Counted from the stretch's first letter, positions 1 through 9,087 are shown. The stretch is DNA of 64,000 nucleotides from an uncultured Cellulophaga sp. (GCA_947492955.1 CANLOV010000004.1:248001-312000); one strand, 5' to 3'. Notes: generated from the letters alone by a model not told the origin. A program made the numbers and translations.

Positions 1-2
1 CC

Positions 3-134
3 TTAGAATTAATAGAATTAGCAGAACAAAATAGTTCTAGTGTTAACGATATAGCCGATAAAATAGCAAGAGCTAGGAGAGAAGCTAAAAAAAGAGGAGT
101 AACAATCCAAACCAACCATACCCATAACCATTAA
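3..134 (+). CDS. C-terminal fragment of an unidentified protein
   Basis: An open frame enters from the left edge and ends with TAA at 132-134. The last 43 residues are visible: a charged, probably helical stretch rich in Glu, Lys and Arg, ending in a His/Asn-rich tail (TNHTHNH). The YaiO-like gene starts only seven bases after the stop, so the two are probably co-transcribed. Nothing in the visible part identifies a family. Its identity depends on sequence outside the window. Confidence 0.6.
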   Translation, partial: LELIELAEQNSSSVNDIADKIARARREAKKRGVTIQTNHTHNH

Positions 135-141
135 TTAGATA

Positions 142-1464
142 ATGCATACCAAATACCTATATAGTATTTTATTTTTCGGATTTATCTGCTTTTACTGTAA
201 TAGTCAAGATACATCCAATAATGTATCATACACCAAAGCATATAATTTAGCTTATGAAGGCAAGCATAGAGAAGCTAAAGATATCTTAGTACAAATTGTA
301 GCCAAAAACCCAACAGATACAAAAGCACGTTCTTTATTAGCTAGTACGTATAGTTGGAGTAGACAATATAATAAGGCTAGAAATGAATTTAATAAGCTTA
401 TTTCAAAAAATAAAAATAACAGAAGAGTATGGATCGCTGCAATAAAAAATGAGTTGTATGCAAAAGAAGATGCTATAGCATTAGGAATTGCAAACAAAGC
501 CTTAATGTATGTGCAAAACGATAAAGAAATAGAAAGGTTAAAAGAGATTACTTTAAAAAGAATTACATCTAAAAAATATCCAAAATTAGGATGGTATAAT
601 AAAGAAAGTAGCGTGCAATCTATAAAAGATTCAAAAAAAAAGTCTAAAGAAAAACCTTTAGAGAAAGAAAGTTTAGCTACTAAAACAATAGATACTTTAG
701 ATGTTAAAACACCAACTTATAAAGACCCTCTTAATAATAGATTTTCTATTAGAAACTTAGTTACAGTTTTTAATGATCGGTACGACCCAATGTTTTATTC
801 TAGTATATCTTATAAAAGGCAGACTTTGGCGGGGAGTATTATTCCTAGAATAAATTATAGTCATCGCTTGGGTAAAGATGGAGTGCAGTACGAATTAGAT
901 TTTTACCCTAAGTTTTCTAAGCGCTTTTATGCGTATTTAAATTATGGTTTTTCTAATGCTTCTATATACCCTAACCATAAGTTTGCAGGAGATTTATATA
1001 CCAATTTACCAGGAGCATTTGAGTTTTCTGCTGGTGGACGCTATATAGGTTTTAAAACAAGAAATGTGGTCTCTATTACCAATTCTTTTGGCCATTATAG
1101 AGGGAACTATTATTTTTCTTTACGCTCGTATATTACACCTAGACCCAATAACTTAACTAGAGTATCTGGTAATCTTTTAGTACGTAAATACTTAAAGGAT
1201 GCAGACAATTACTGGGGAGTTAATTTTGGTATGGGAGTTTCTCCAGAGTTACGACAAATAATTTCTGGTGATGTTGTATTAGCAGAAACACAGTTGTTTA
1301 TAGAATCGCAACGTTTAAGCTTAGAATATCAATTTACAGGAAAAAAGAAAAAATCTAATATCTATAAAGCAAATATTGCGGTTAGGAGGCAAGAACAAAT
1401 TATAAACTCTAAAAACTTTTTATGGGCTGTATCTGCAGGAATAACTTATAATGTTAAGTTTTAG
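142..1464 (+). CDS. YaiO-family outer-membrane beta-barrel protein with N-terminal TPRs
   Basis: The 440-residue protein starts with a signal peptide (about residues 1-21, ending in YCNSQ). Residues 30-135 look like two or three tetratricopeptide repeats (AYEGKHREAKDILVQ, SRQYNKARNEFNKL). A Lys/Glu-rich linker of about 60 residues follows. From about residue 200 to the end there are alternating aromatic and polar strands, finishing with a Phe-terminated strand (SAGITYNVKF), the usual last strand of an outer-membrane barrel. This TPR-plus-barrel layout matches the YaiO family, often found with exopolysaccharide or glycosyltransferase genes; the role here is inferred. It closely follows the gene that enters from the left edge. 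Confidence 0.72.
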   Translation: MHTKYLYSILFFGFICFYCNSQDTSNNVSYTKAYNLAYEGKHREAKDILVQIVAKNPTDTKARSLLASTYSWSRQYNKARNEFNKLISKNKNNRRVWIAAIKNELYAKEDAIALGIANKALMYVQNDKEIERLKEITLKRITSKKYPKLGWYNKESSVQSIKDSKKKSKEKPLEKESLATKTIDTLDVKTPTYKDPLNNRFSIRNLVTVFNDRYDPMFYSSISYKRQTLAGSIIPRINYSHRLGKDGVQYELDFYPKFSKRFYAYLNYGFSNASIYPNHKFAGDLYTNLPGAFEFSAGGRYIGFKTRNVVSITNSFGHYRGNYYFSLRSYITPRPNNLTRVSGNLLVRKYLKDADNYWGVNFGMGVSPELRQIISGDVVLAETQLFIESQRLSLEYQFTGKKKKSNIYKANIAVRRQEQIINSKNFLWAVSAGITYNVKF

Positions 1465-1496
1465 ACTCTTGGTTGTTAATTTAGAAAAATTAACTT

Positions 1497-1775
1497 CTAA
1501 ACAGTATACTTTTTAATTTCCGTTAATATCTTTTTTACATTATAATTAAGCTCAGACTCTCCGTTTATTTTTAATACGTTACAAATTAATCTGTTTTATC
1601 CAATTGGTATGAACTTTTATAGTTGTACCATTAAAATTTGGATTATCATACTGATTAGCCCATTCTAAAAACTACTCTGAAGTTTGTTTAGTTTTTTTAT
1701 CAGTTAAAAGTTTTTCTCCGTAGCGTTCGGCTTCAAAATTTGTTTTTCTAAATTTAAGATGACAACTATCAATCC
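1497..1775 (-). pseudogene. Decayed C-terminal gene remnant
   Basis: Read on the minus strand, the gap after the GDPD gene holds protein-like sequence broken by two lesions. A first stretch (about 1772-1675; includes FRKTNFEAERYGEKLLTDKK) meets an in-frame TAG at 1672-1674. The same frame continues as FLEWANQYDNPNF to about 1588, and a one-base shift then gives NVLKINGESELNYNVKK, ending in TAG at 1497-1499. The composition is that of a soluble protein tail, and the FLEWANQYDNPNF stretch reminded me of small P-loop kinase-like ATPases. That family guess is weak. The remnant abuts or slightly overlaps the GDPD stop codon, so the upstream part was probably deleted. Confidence 0.55.
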
Positions 1776-3031
1776 AAAAACCATTTATCTGCATACATTC
1801 CGTATACAAGACCTATTTCATTTTCATGCACATATTTTTCGTCTTTGCCTGGATCAAAATTTACATTATAAACATATACTTTTATACCCTTATCTCTTAG
1901 TTTAAGCATTAATTTAGTTTGGCTGGCTATAATTCTACGAGATAGTGCTACATACTTTATATTATTAACTTCTAAGAAGTTTAACTTATCTCCTTTAAGC
2001 TTCATAAGCGGAGACTGAGATATCATACAATTAATACCGTTTTCAGAGGCTTTTTCTATTGCCATTACGCTAAAGAGTTCCATAATTAATCTGTCTTTAT
2101 CTACAAACTGGTTGGCAAAGGCTACAGGGTCATTAACTTTATCGGTAACTAATATAGCATCTGGGTGTGTTTTAAACCATTTATTTATGCCTTTTAAGTC
2201 TAATGTAGTATAATCCCCATATATTTTATGTTTCATAAATTCCGCATGGCTAGGAGGTAGGGCTCCTGTATAATCTGTGAACCTAGACCACATTTTCCAA
2301 TCATGAGCGGCAACCATTTTGCCGTCAGAAGTTTCTATAATATCTAATTCAAAAAGTCGAAATCCTTTCTTATAATTTTCATTTAAGGCATTTAAAGAGT
2401 TGGTAGATTTTACTCCGTTTATTTCTCCACCAGCATGTGCAATGTATCTATTATTATTAGGTTCAAATTCATAAGTAATCTTAGGAAAATAAATATGAGT
2501 ATCGGCTATGCTTTGTGGAATGTTTAAGCTTACTGTAGATGAGCTATCATCAATCTTTTCATAAATAACACCATTAAAATTATGCATTATATAGGCCTGT
2601 CTTCCTTTTAAGGTACTAAGTACAGCAAAACCCATACTAGCTAGTTTTTTTGCTTGTTTTAATGTATTCTTAGTAGCAGAATCGTGAGCAAGAATTGCAT
2701 ATGTAGCATTATTTTTTTGCATTAGCTCTAAAGTCTGTACCATTTCATTTAGTGCATCTTCGCTAGAATAGGTGTCAAAATTTTTAAACTCAAACTTTTT
2801 ACTAGAATTTAAATGTATAATGGTAAGTCCACGCTCTACATGTTCACTCTGTCCAGAAAAAATGAAATTACTTTTTTTATGAGTATTAAAACTATAACTA
2901 TTAATTATAAGTTTAGATGTTTCTAAAATACTATTGTTTGTACTTTTTTTTGCTAAAGTTGTTTGTAAAAAGCCAAAGAATAGTAGCGTGTATATTAATA
3001 TTTTATTAGAAAATATTTTGTTTCCTTCCAT
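1769..3031 (-). CDS. Secreted protein: ILEI/FAM3-like domain plus GDPD-like phosphodiesterase domain
   Basis: The 420-residue protein has a signal peptide or anchor (about 1-27). Residues 60-155 (ERGLTIIHLNSSKKF, then FDTYSSEDA, then YAILAHDSATKNTLKQAKKL) resemble the ILEI/PANDER fold: a flexible element, an SFDTY-like motif and an AVKDEAS-like stretch. From residue 196 the GDPD pattern begins: AHAGG, ELDIIETSDG and AAHD give the His, Glu-Asp and His-Asp positions of glycerophosphodiester phosphodiesterases. The usual HRG is HAG, which points to an atypical branch. It probably acts outside the cytoplasm on phosphodiesters or glycans, but the substrate is unknown. The ILEI assignment is pattern-based and less certain than GDPD. 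Confidence 0.68.
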   Translation of the reverse strand: MEGNKIFSNKILIYTLLFFGFLQTTLAKKSTNNSILETSKLIINSYSFNTHKKSNFIFSGQSEHVERGLTIIHLNSSKKFEFKNFDTYSSEDALNEMVQTLELMQKNNATYAILAHDSATKNTLKQAKKLASMGFAVLSTLKGRQAYIMHNFNGVIYEKIDDSSSTVSLNIPQSIADTHIYFPKITYEFEPNNNRYIAHAGGEINGVKSTNSLNALNENYKKGFRLFELDIIETSDGKMVAAHDWKMWSRFTDYTGALPPSHAEFMKHKIYGDYTTLDLKGINKWFKTHPDAILVTDKVNDPVAFANQFVDKDRLIMELFSVMAIEKASENGINCMISQSPLMKLKGDKLNFLEVNNIKYVALSRRIIASQTKLMLKLRDKGIKVYVYNVNFDPGKDEKYVHENEIGLVYGMYADKWFLD

Positions 3032-3364
3032 TATAAATGAATTGTAATACTAGAGAATATTATATTATTCTATTCTCTATAAGGTTTGTTTAGTATATAA
3101 TAAACGATACAATAAGAGCAATATTGTTAATTTTTGTTATGGCTTAAGCCAAAATAACTTTAAATAACAATAATTTATTACACAAGTGCGTTATACTTGC
3201 TGATTAGTAATTTTAGCTGTTTTTATAAAATTTAATGAAGAATGTTTTTTCACAACAAAAAAAGCCAACTTCACCACATTTTGTAAAATTGCTTTAAAAA
3301 AAATAATATGTTTACACTATAATTATTGAAAACCCAATCTCAATAACTAAAACCCAAATTTACT
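3032..3364. other. AT-rich intergenic stretch upstream of the mini-ORFs
   Basis: No convincing gene. It holds a 12-bp perfect palindrome (TGGCTTAAGCCA, 3140-3151) without a T-tract, and must contain the promoters for the divergent GDPD gene and for the two mini-ORFs. No clear TAnnTTTG box was found. Confidence 0.4.
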
Positions 3365-3463
3365 ATGTTATACGAAACCTACGGAGAAGAATACCTACAT
3401 TTCCTTCATGACTTAAATGAAATTTTAAGTTTAAATGAATTAACAGAAATTGATTTTATATAG
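3365..3463 (+). CDS. Mini-ORF A, 32-residue acidic peptide
   Basis: ATG at 3365, TAG at 3461. The peptide is acidic and leucine-rich; its core EYLHFLHDLNEILSL looks like a single amphipathic helix. The next mini-ORF, 39 bases downstream, encodes a related peptide (AYQNFIKDLNDILGD), so both share the pattern aromatic-x-x-F-[IL]-x-DLN-[ED]-IL. That likeness is the main reason to think the ORF is real. The function is unknown. Confidence 0.45.
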   Translation: MLYETYGEEYLHFLHDLNEILSLNELTEIDFI

Positions 3464-3502
3464 TTTTTATGCTCTATATAAATTAACAAACACACTTGTA
3501 TT

Positions 3503-3604
3503 ATGGCACGAGAAAATCAAGAAAACGCAGCTTATCAAAATTTTATTAAAGATTTAAACGATATTTTAGGAGATATTAATATTAATAAGCTAAACTTATC
3601 CTAA
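3503..3604 (+). CDS. Mini-ORF B, 33-residue acidic peptide related to mini-ORF A
   Basis: ATG at 3503, TAA at 3602. The core YQNFIKDLNDILGD matches mini-ORF A in position and pattern, and it continues into an Asn/Ile-rich tail. A strong palindromic terminator starts 17 bases after the stop, as expected for a short transcript carrying both mini-ORFs. No membrane segment or signal peptide is visible. The function is unknown; a regulatory or binding peptide is a guess. Confidence 0.5.
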   Translation: MARENQENAAYQNFIKDLNDILGDININKLNLS

Positions 3605-3620
3605 GTAAAATATAGATTTT

Positions 3621-3668
3621 AAAAAGAAAAAGGAGTACAAAATTAATTTTGTACTCCTTTTTCTTTTT
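3621..3668. terminator. 48-bp perfect palindrome, bidirectional terminator
   Basis: A perfect inverted repeat: GGAGTACAAAATT and its complement, flanked by A/G-rich and T/C-rich arms. It serves the mini-ORFs on the plus strand and the sigma-factor gene on the minus strand. Confidence 0.85.
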
Positions 3669-3682
3669 ACAGATGAAATAAC

Positions 3683-4546
3683 TTATCCTAAATACATTTT
3701 AAGTATTTTACTTCTAGAATCTTGTTTTAATTTTCGGATAGCTTTTTCTCTAATTTGTCTTACACGTTCCCTTGTTAAATCAAATGTCTGACCAATTTCT
3801 TCTAAAGTCATAGAATGTTGATCTCCTATACCATAATATAATTTTATAACATCAGATTCTCTAGGAGATAATGTTTCTAATACTCTTATAATCTCTGTGT
3901 TTAAAGATTGCTGAATTAAACCACCTTCAGGGCTAGGAGATTGGTCGGTATTTAAAACATCATACAAATTGGAATTTTCTCCTTCAATTAACGGGGCATC
4001 CATAGAAACATGTCTCCCTGTATTTTTTAATGATTGTTTTACTTCATCAACAGTCATTTCTAACTCCTTAGCAATCTCATCAGGAGAAGGAGGGCGCTCA
4101 TTAGCTTGTTCTAAATAAGAAAATGTTTTCTTTATTTTATTTATAGAGCCAATTTTATTTAATGGTAAACGTACAATTCTAGATTGTTCTGCTAAGGCTT
4201 GTAAAATAGCTTGTCTAATCCACCATACAGCGTATGATATAAATTTAAAACCTCTTGTTTCATCAAAACGTTTTGCCGCTTTTACTAAACCAACATTTCC
4301 TTCGTTAATTAAATCGGGAAGTTTTAAACCCTGATTTTGATATTGTTTGGCTACCGAAACTACAAATCTTAAATTTGCAGTAGTTAACTTTTCTAAAGCT
4401 ACTTGGTCTCCTTCTCTTATTCTTTGTGCTAATTCTACCTCTTCATTTGCAGTAATTAATTCTATTTTGCTGATATCTTGAAGGTATTTATCTAGTGATT
4501 TGGATTCTCTATTTGTTACCTGCTTGATAATCTTTAGTTGCCTCAT
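3683..4546 (-). CDS. rpoD: RNA polymerase sigma factor, RpoD/SigA type
   Basis: The 287-residue protein starts directly at region 1.2 ([20 protein letters not shown]) and lacks region 1.1, as is normal for Bacteroidota primary sigma factors. Region 2 carries [36 protein letters not shown] and the promoter-melting part [15 protein letters not shown]. Region 3 contains RIVRLPLNK, and region 4 ends with [18 protein letters not shown], the helix-turn-helix that reads the -33 element. It directs most transcription from TTTG/TAnnTTTG promoters. Some positions (GNVGLVKAA where I would expect GNLGLIKAA) differ from the version I know best, so a second RpoD-like paralogue elsewhere in the genome cannot be excluded. 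Confidence 0.9.
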   Translation of the reverse strand: MRQLKIIKQVTNRESKSLDKYLQDISKIELITANEEVELAQRIREGDQVALEKLTTANLRFVVSVAKQYQNQGLKLPDLINEGNVGLVKAAKRFDETRGFKFISYAVWWIRQAILQALAEQSRIVRLPLNKIGSINKIKKTFSYLEQANERPPSPDEIAKELEMTVDEVKQSLKNTGRHVSMDAPLIEGENSNLYDVLNTDQSPSPEGGLIQQSLNTEIIRVLETLSPRESDVIKLYYGIGDQHSMTLEEIGQTFDLTRERVRQIREKAIRKLKQDSRSKILKMYLG

Positions 4547-4719
4547 ATATAGTGTTTAGGTTCAAAGCTTATCATAATACGTTTTATAATTGATAAAAAC
4601 AAGAATTATACTACAATTATGAAAACTTTAAGCTTTTACAAGTATTATTAGGTTAAAAAAGCCTCATAATCCAAGTATTGTTTATTTTTAACAAAAATGA
4701 ATAGGGAATAAAATATGGT

Positions 4720-5229
4720 ATGAGTAAAAGAGCTTTAAAAAAATATTTAACAGATTTAAGTAAAGAAGAAATAGAAGAACAGATATTAGATTTATACCAA
4801 AGGTTTCCTGTTGTAAAAGAGTATTACGATTTTGTTTTTAATCCTAAAGAAGATAAGTTAATACAAGAAGCAAAAATTAAAATTTCCAATGAATATTTTC
4901 CTTTAAAAAGAAAAAAAGCAAAAGCTAGGCGATCAGTTGCTCAAAAATATATAAAGCATTTTATAAAGTTAGGAGTAGCCACTTATTTAATAGCAGACTT
5001 AATGTTATATAACTTAGAAATAGCACAGTCTTTTTCTGGAGAAAAAAAAGTACCAGATACTTTTTACGTAAGCATGAAAAACTCATTTTCCGAGGCTGTT
5101 AATTTTATTGCTATAAATGGAATGCTGTCAGATTTTAAAGAGCGTATTGTAAAAATATATAACACTATAGAAAATCAGGAATGGTATAATATACAGGAGT
5201 TTTCTAGAGTATTAGATAGTATAGAGTAA
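4720..5229 (+). CDS. DUF6155 family protein
   Basis: The 169-residue protein is probably cytoplasmic, has no signal peptide, and is basic in its first half (KRALKKYL, EYFPLKRKKAKARRSVAQKY). The N-terminal pattern, with DLYQRFPVVKEYYDFVFNPK followed by the KxxARRSVAQKYIKHF stretch, is the DUF6155 signature I know from Flavobacteriia. The biochemical function is unknown; the basic patch may contact nucleic acid, which is inference. It is transcribed away from the sigma factor, and 164 AT-rich bases separate it from the helicase gene. Confidence 0.7.
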   Translation: MSKRALKKYLTDLSKEEIEEQILDLYQRFPVVKEYYDFVFNPKEDKLIQEAKIKISNEYFPLKRKKAKARRSVAQKYIKHFIKLGVATYLIADLMLYNLEIAQSFSGEKKVPDTFYVSMKNSFSEAVNFIAINGMLSDFKERIVKIYNTIENQEWYNIQEFSRVLDSIE

Positions 5230-5393
5230 ATATGTAATTCTTAATAAAAGGGATAATATATACTAAATAATTTACTTTTTTTAAAGATTTAACGATATTA
5301 TATTTCATATAACTCTAAAAAACACTTATTTTTAGTAGCTTATTTTTATAATTGCTTTGTGTTTTTATACAAGCATTATAACTAAAACATAAG

Positions 5394-6911
5394 TTGCCTT
5401 TGAAGTTTAAGCAATCAACCATAGAGAAAACGCTCTACGATTATCAGTTAGAGGATTTAAATACCATTTTCGAGAATTTTAAAACATCTTCTCCTGGGTT
5501 TAATTTATTATACCAACTACCAACTGGTGGAGGGAAAACTGTGGTTTTTTCTGAAATAGCTAAAAGGTTTATAAGAGAAACCAATAAAAAAGTGGTGGTT
5601 TTAACACACCGCATAGAACTTTGTTTGCAAACTTCAAAAATGTTAGAAGGTTTTGGAGTAACAAACAAGATAATTAATAGCAATGTAAAAGAAATAGTAG
5701 ACAAAGGCGAATACATGTGCTATGTTGCCATGGTAGAAACCTTAAATAATAGGCTAGAAGACGATAAAATTGAAATTAATGATATTGGACTAGTTATTAT
5801 AGATGAGGCTCATTATAATTCTTTCCGAAAACTATTTAAACATTTTCAAGAGTCATACATATTAGGAGTTACAGCAACACCTTTAAGTTCTAATATAAAG
5901 CTTCCAATGAAAGATAATTATAAAAAACTTATTGTTGGAGAATCTATAAAATCGCTTATAGAAAGAAAGTTTTTAGCAAAAGCTAATGTTTTTAATAGAG
6001 ATGTAAGTTTAAAAACGTTAAAGCTTGGTATTAATGGTGATTATACCGTAAAATCGTCAGAAGAGTTATATGGTAATTTAAGTATGCAGAGTAAGCTTTT
6101 AAGTGCTTACGAAGACATTGCTAAAGGTACAAAAACACTTATTTTTAATAATGGAATAAACACCTCTAAATATGTTTATGAAACTTTTAAAAAGGCAGGT
6201 TATAATATTAAGCATTTAGATAATAAAAATAATGCAAAAGAGCGAAAAGAGATTTTGCAATGGTTTTCTGAAACTCCCGATGCTATTTTAACATCTGTAA
6301 GTATATTAACGACTGGTTTTGATGAGCCATCGGTAGAAACTATTATTTTAAATAGAGCAACAAAATCGTTAACCCTATATTTTCAAATGATAGGTAGAGG
6401 GTCTAGAGTACTTCCTAATAAAAAAGAATTTACAGTAATAGATTTGGGAAATAATGTAGCTCGTTTTGGCATGTGGGATGCTGTTATAGACTGGAAAGAA
6501 ATTTTTCATTTCCCCGATTTTTTTCTGGAGAATATTCGTAATGATGAAGATATAGAAAGAGATTTTGTATATGAAATGCCAGGTGATTTAAAAGAATTAT
6601 TTAAAAAATCTGAGAACATTAATTTTGATATTAAAGCAGAATATAAAAAGGTATTTGCAGAAGGATTAAAATCTAAAATAGTTTTAGAACGTAGTATAGA
6701 ACAACATGCTCAAATATGTGTAGATAATAGCGAAGATGTTTTTGATGCTCGTATATTAGCCAAAAAATTAAGAGAGGAAATAGCGTATAGAGTTCGCTTA
6801 TATTCTTATTGTATTATGAATAATACTAAAAACTATAAAGAATGGCTCGAAGAAGATTATGAACGTAAATTACGTTTAAATATATCTCAGAAGTTTGCTA
6901 AAAAAATGTAG
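5394..6911 (+). CDS. Superfamily 2 DEAD/DEAH-box helicase
   Basis: A 505-residue ATP-dependent nucleic acid translocase with both RecA-like lobes. Visible motifs: a Q-like start (LYDYQLEDL), Walker A PTGGGKT (about 42-48), motif II IIDEAH, motif III TATP and, in lobe 2, motif VI QMIGRGSR. A charged C-terminal extension of about 130 residues follows. The start is TTG: an in-frame TAA lies 12 bases upstream (5379-5381) and the first in-frame ATG falls after the Walker A motif, so TTG at 5394 or 5400 must be used. The layout resembles RadD/YejH-like helicases without their zinc motif. The glycosyltransferase gene follows after 12 bases. Confidence 0.85.
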   Translation: MPLKFKQSTIEKTLYDYQLEDLNTIFENFKTSSPGFNLLYQLPTGGGKTVVFSEIAKRFIRETNKKVVVLTHRIELCLQTSKMLEGFGVTNKIINSNVKEIVDKGEYMCYVAMVETLNNRLEDDKIEINDIGLVIIDEAHYNSFRKLFKHFQESYILGVTATPLSSNIKLPMKDNYKKLIVGESIKSLIERKFLAKANVFNRDVSLKTLKLGINGDYTVKSSEELYGNLSMQSKLLSAYEDIAKGTKTLIFNNGINTSKYVYETFKKAGYNIKHLDNKNNAKERKEILQWFSETPDAILTSVSILTTGFDEPSVETIILNRATKSLTLYFQMIGRGSRVLPNKKEFTVIDLGNNVARFGMWDAVIDWKEIFHFPDFFLENIRNDEDIERDFVYEMPGDLKELFKKSENINFDIKAEYKKVFAEGLKSKIVLERSIEQHAQICVDNSEDVFDARILAKKLREEIAYRVRLYSYCIMNNTKNYKEWLEEDYERKLRLNISQKFAKKM

Positions 6912-6923
6912 CTTACAACTAGC

Positions 6924-8156
6924 ATGAAAAAAATATTAATCATTGGTTTTGTTTGGCCAGAACCTAATGCTACAGCAGCAGGGAGTAGAATGCTGCAATT
7001 AATTAATTTTTTTATAGAAATTAATTACCAAATAACTTTTGCAAGTACAGCGAATGAAACCGATAATTCTTTTGATTTAAGTTCTTTAGGAGTTACTAAA
7101 AAAAAGATAGCGTTAAATAACAGTTCATTTGATACTTTTATAAATGAACTAAATCCTGAAATTGTATTATTTGATCGTTTTTTAATAGAAGAGCAATTTG
7201 GTTGGCGTGTTGCAGCACAAGTGCCTAATGCTATTAGAATATTAGATTCTGAAGATTTACATTCCCTTAGAACTGCAAGACACGAAGCATATAAGGCAAA
7301 AAAAGAATTTTTAATTTCAGATTGGTTAAATATAGATATTACAAAAAGAGAAATTGCGAGTATTTATAGGTGCGATTTTACACTTATAATTTCTTCTTTT
7401 GAAATGGAACTTCTAAAAAAAGAACTAAAGATTGATACTTCTCTTTTGTTACATGTACCATTTATGTTAAATAAAATAGATGCTACAGTAGAAAAAGGTT
7501 GGTTACCATATAAAGAAAAAACTAATTTTATATGCATTGGTAATGGCAAACATGCACCTAATATAGCGGCTATAGATTGGTTAAAAAAAGATATTTGGCC
7601 TTTAATACGTAAACAATTACCTAAAGCAGAATTACACATTTATGGAGCCTATTTACCGCAGCGTATAGCACAAATGAATAAGCACAAAGAAGGTTTTGTT
7701 ATTAAAGGAAAAGCAATAAATTCTATTAAAACTATAGGAGCATATAGAATTAATTTAGCACCATTAGCATTTGGAGCAGGTATAAAAGGTAAATTGGTAG
7801 ATGGTATGTTAGCTGGCACTCCTAGTGTAACAACCACAATAGGAGCAGAAGGGATGCATGATAATTTGCCATGGAACGGTTTTATTAGTAATTCTAATAT
7901 AGAATTGGCAACCAAAGCAGTTGAGCTTTATAACAATGAAAATGAGTGGCAAAAATCTCAAGAAAACGGAGTAGCAATTATAAATTCGTTGTACGATAAA
8001 GAACTGTTATCTAAACAAATAAAATTAAAAATTGAAGCTATTAAAAATGATATAAGTACGCATCGAAATAAAAATTTTATGGGAGCTATGTTAATGCATC
8101 ATACCATGATGAGTACCAAATATCTTTCTCGTTGGATTGAAGCAAAAAATAAATAG
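6924..8156 (+). CDS. Glycosyltransferase, GT-B fold (GT4-like)
   Basis: 410 residues. The N-terminal Rossmann lobe starts MKKILIIGFVWPEPNATAAG, the layout of glycosyltransferases that bind acceptor in lobe 1. The C-terminal lobe has ICIGNGKHAPNIAAIDWL, AELHIYGAYLP and the donor-binding stretch FGAGIKGKLVDGMLAGTPSV with TTIGAEG, typical of GT4-like enzymes. It is cytoplasmic and probably adds a sugar to a cell-envelope glycan; donor and acceptor are unknown. The 12-base gap to the helicase suggests co-transcription, although the two functions are not obviously linked. Confidence 0.78.
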   Translation: MKKILIIGFVWPEPNATAAGSRMLQLINFFIEINYQITFASTANETDNSFDLSSLGVTKKKIALNNSSFDTFINELNPEIVLFDRFLIEEQFGWRVAAQVPNAIRILDSEDLHSLRTARHEAYKAKKEFLISDWLNIDITKREIASIYRCDFTLIISSFEMELLKKELKIDTSLLLHVPFMLNKIDATVEKGWLPYKEKTNFICIGNGKHAPNIAAIDWLKKDIWPLIRKQLPKAELHIYGAYLPQRIAQMNKHKEGFVIKGKAINSIKTIGAYRINLAPLAFGAGIKGKLVDGMLAGTPSVTTTIGAEGMHDNLPWNGFISNSNIELATKAVELYNNENEWQKSQENGVAIINSLYDKELLSKQIKLKIEAIKNDISTHRNKNFMGAMLMHHTMMSTKYLSRWIEAKNK

Positions 8157-8186
8157 TAGTCTCATTTTTAAAAGTACAATTGTTTA

Positions 8187-8194
8187 TATTTTTG
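8187..8194 (+). promoter_or_regulatory. Candidate -7 box for menB
   Basis: TATTTTTG matches TAnnTTTG, 47 bases before the menB ATG. No TTG was found at the -33 position. Confidence 0.4.
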
Positions 8195-8241
8195 CAAAAC
8201 TCTAGGAAACACTATCTTTATTTTTTCAACAAATTATTAAA

Positions 8242-9087
8242 ATGCAAGAAAAGATTAATTGGCAAATAGCCAAAGAATTTGAAGACATAACGTATAAAAA
8301 ATGTAACGGAGTAGCAAGGATAGCTTTTAATCGTCCTAATGTACGTAATGCGTTTAGACCCAAAACAACAAGTGAGTTATATCAGGCATTTTATGATGCA
8401 CAAGAAGATACATCTATAGGCGTAGTTTTATTATCAGCAGAAGGTCCATCAACTAAAGATGGTGTATACTCCTTTTGTAGTGGTGGTGATCAAAAAGCAA
8501 GAGGGCATCAAGGATATGTAGGCGAAGATGGCATGCACCGTTTAAATATTTTAGAAGTACAGCGTTTAATCCGTTTTATGACTAAAGTTGTTATAGCTGT
8601 AGTACCTGGTTGGGCTGTTGGTGGTGGTCATAGTTTACATGTAATTTGCGACTTAACATTAGCAAGTAAGGAGCATGCTATATTTAAGCAAACAGATGCA
8701 GATGTTACTAGTTTCGATGGGGGTTATGGTTCTGCTTATTTAGCAAAAATGGTAGGGCAGAAGAAAGCTCGTGAAATTTTCTTTCTAGGCAGAAATTATT
8801 CTGCACAAGAAGCTTATGAAATGGGAATGGTAAATGCGGTAATACCACATGATAAATTAGAAGATACAGCATACCAATGGGCACAAGAAATATTACAAAA
8901 ATCGCCTACCTCTATAAAAATGCTGAAATTTGCCATGAATTTAACAGATGATGGTATGGTAGGACAGCAAGTATTTGCTGGTGAAGCAACACGTTTGGCT
9001 TATATGACAGATGAAGCTAAGGAAGGTAGAAATGCATTTTTAGAAAAGCGGAAGCCAGACTTTGGAAAAAATAAATGGATTCCATAA
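8242..9087 (+). CDS. menB: 1,4-dihydroxy-2-naphthoyl-CoA synthase MenB
   Basis: A 281-residue crotonase-fold enzyme that closes the second ring of menaquinone by Dieckmann-type condensation of o-succinylbenzoyl-CoA. Supporting sequence: NRPNVRNAFRPKT near the N-terminus, FCSGGDQKARG (oxyanion-hole and substrate loop), PGWAVGGGHSLHVICDLTLA, and the MenB-specific TDADVTSFDGGYGSAYLAK segment followed by GRNYSAQEAYEMGMVN. The C-terminus KRKPDFGKNKWIP is the usual MenB ending. Length and motif order are normal. The other men genes are not in this window, so menB stands alone here with its own candidate promoter and terminator. Confidence 0.96.
   Translation: MQEKINWQIAKEFEDITYKKCNGVARIAFNRPNVRNAFRPKTTSELYQAFYDAQEDTSIGVVLLSAEGPSTKDGVYSFCSGGDQKARGHQGYVGEDGMHRLNILEVQRLIRFMTKVVIAVVPGWAVGGGHSLHVICDLTLASKEHAIFKQTDADVTSFDGGYGSAYLAKMVGQKKAREIFFLGRNYSAQEAYEMGMVNAVIPHDKLEDTAYQWAQEILQKSPTSIKMLKFAMNLTDDGMVGQQVFAGEATRLAYMTDEAKEGRNAFLEKRKPDFGKNKWIP

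Noticed and set aside
3140-3151. Palindrome TGGCTTAAGCCA as terminator or operator
   Set aside because: No T-run and no second copy; kept only as a note in the intergenic entry.
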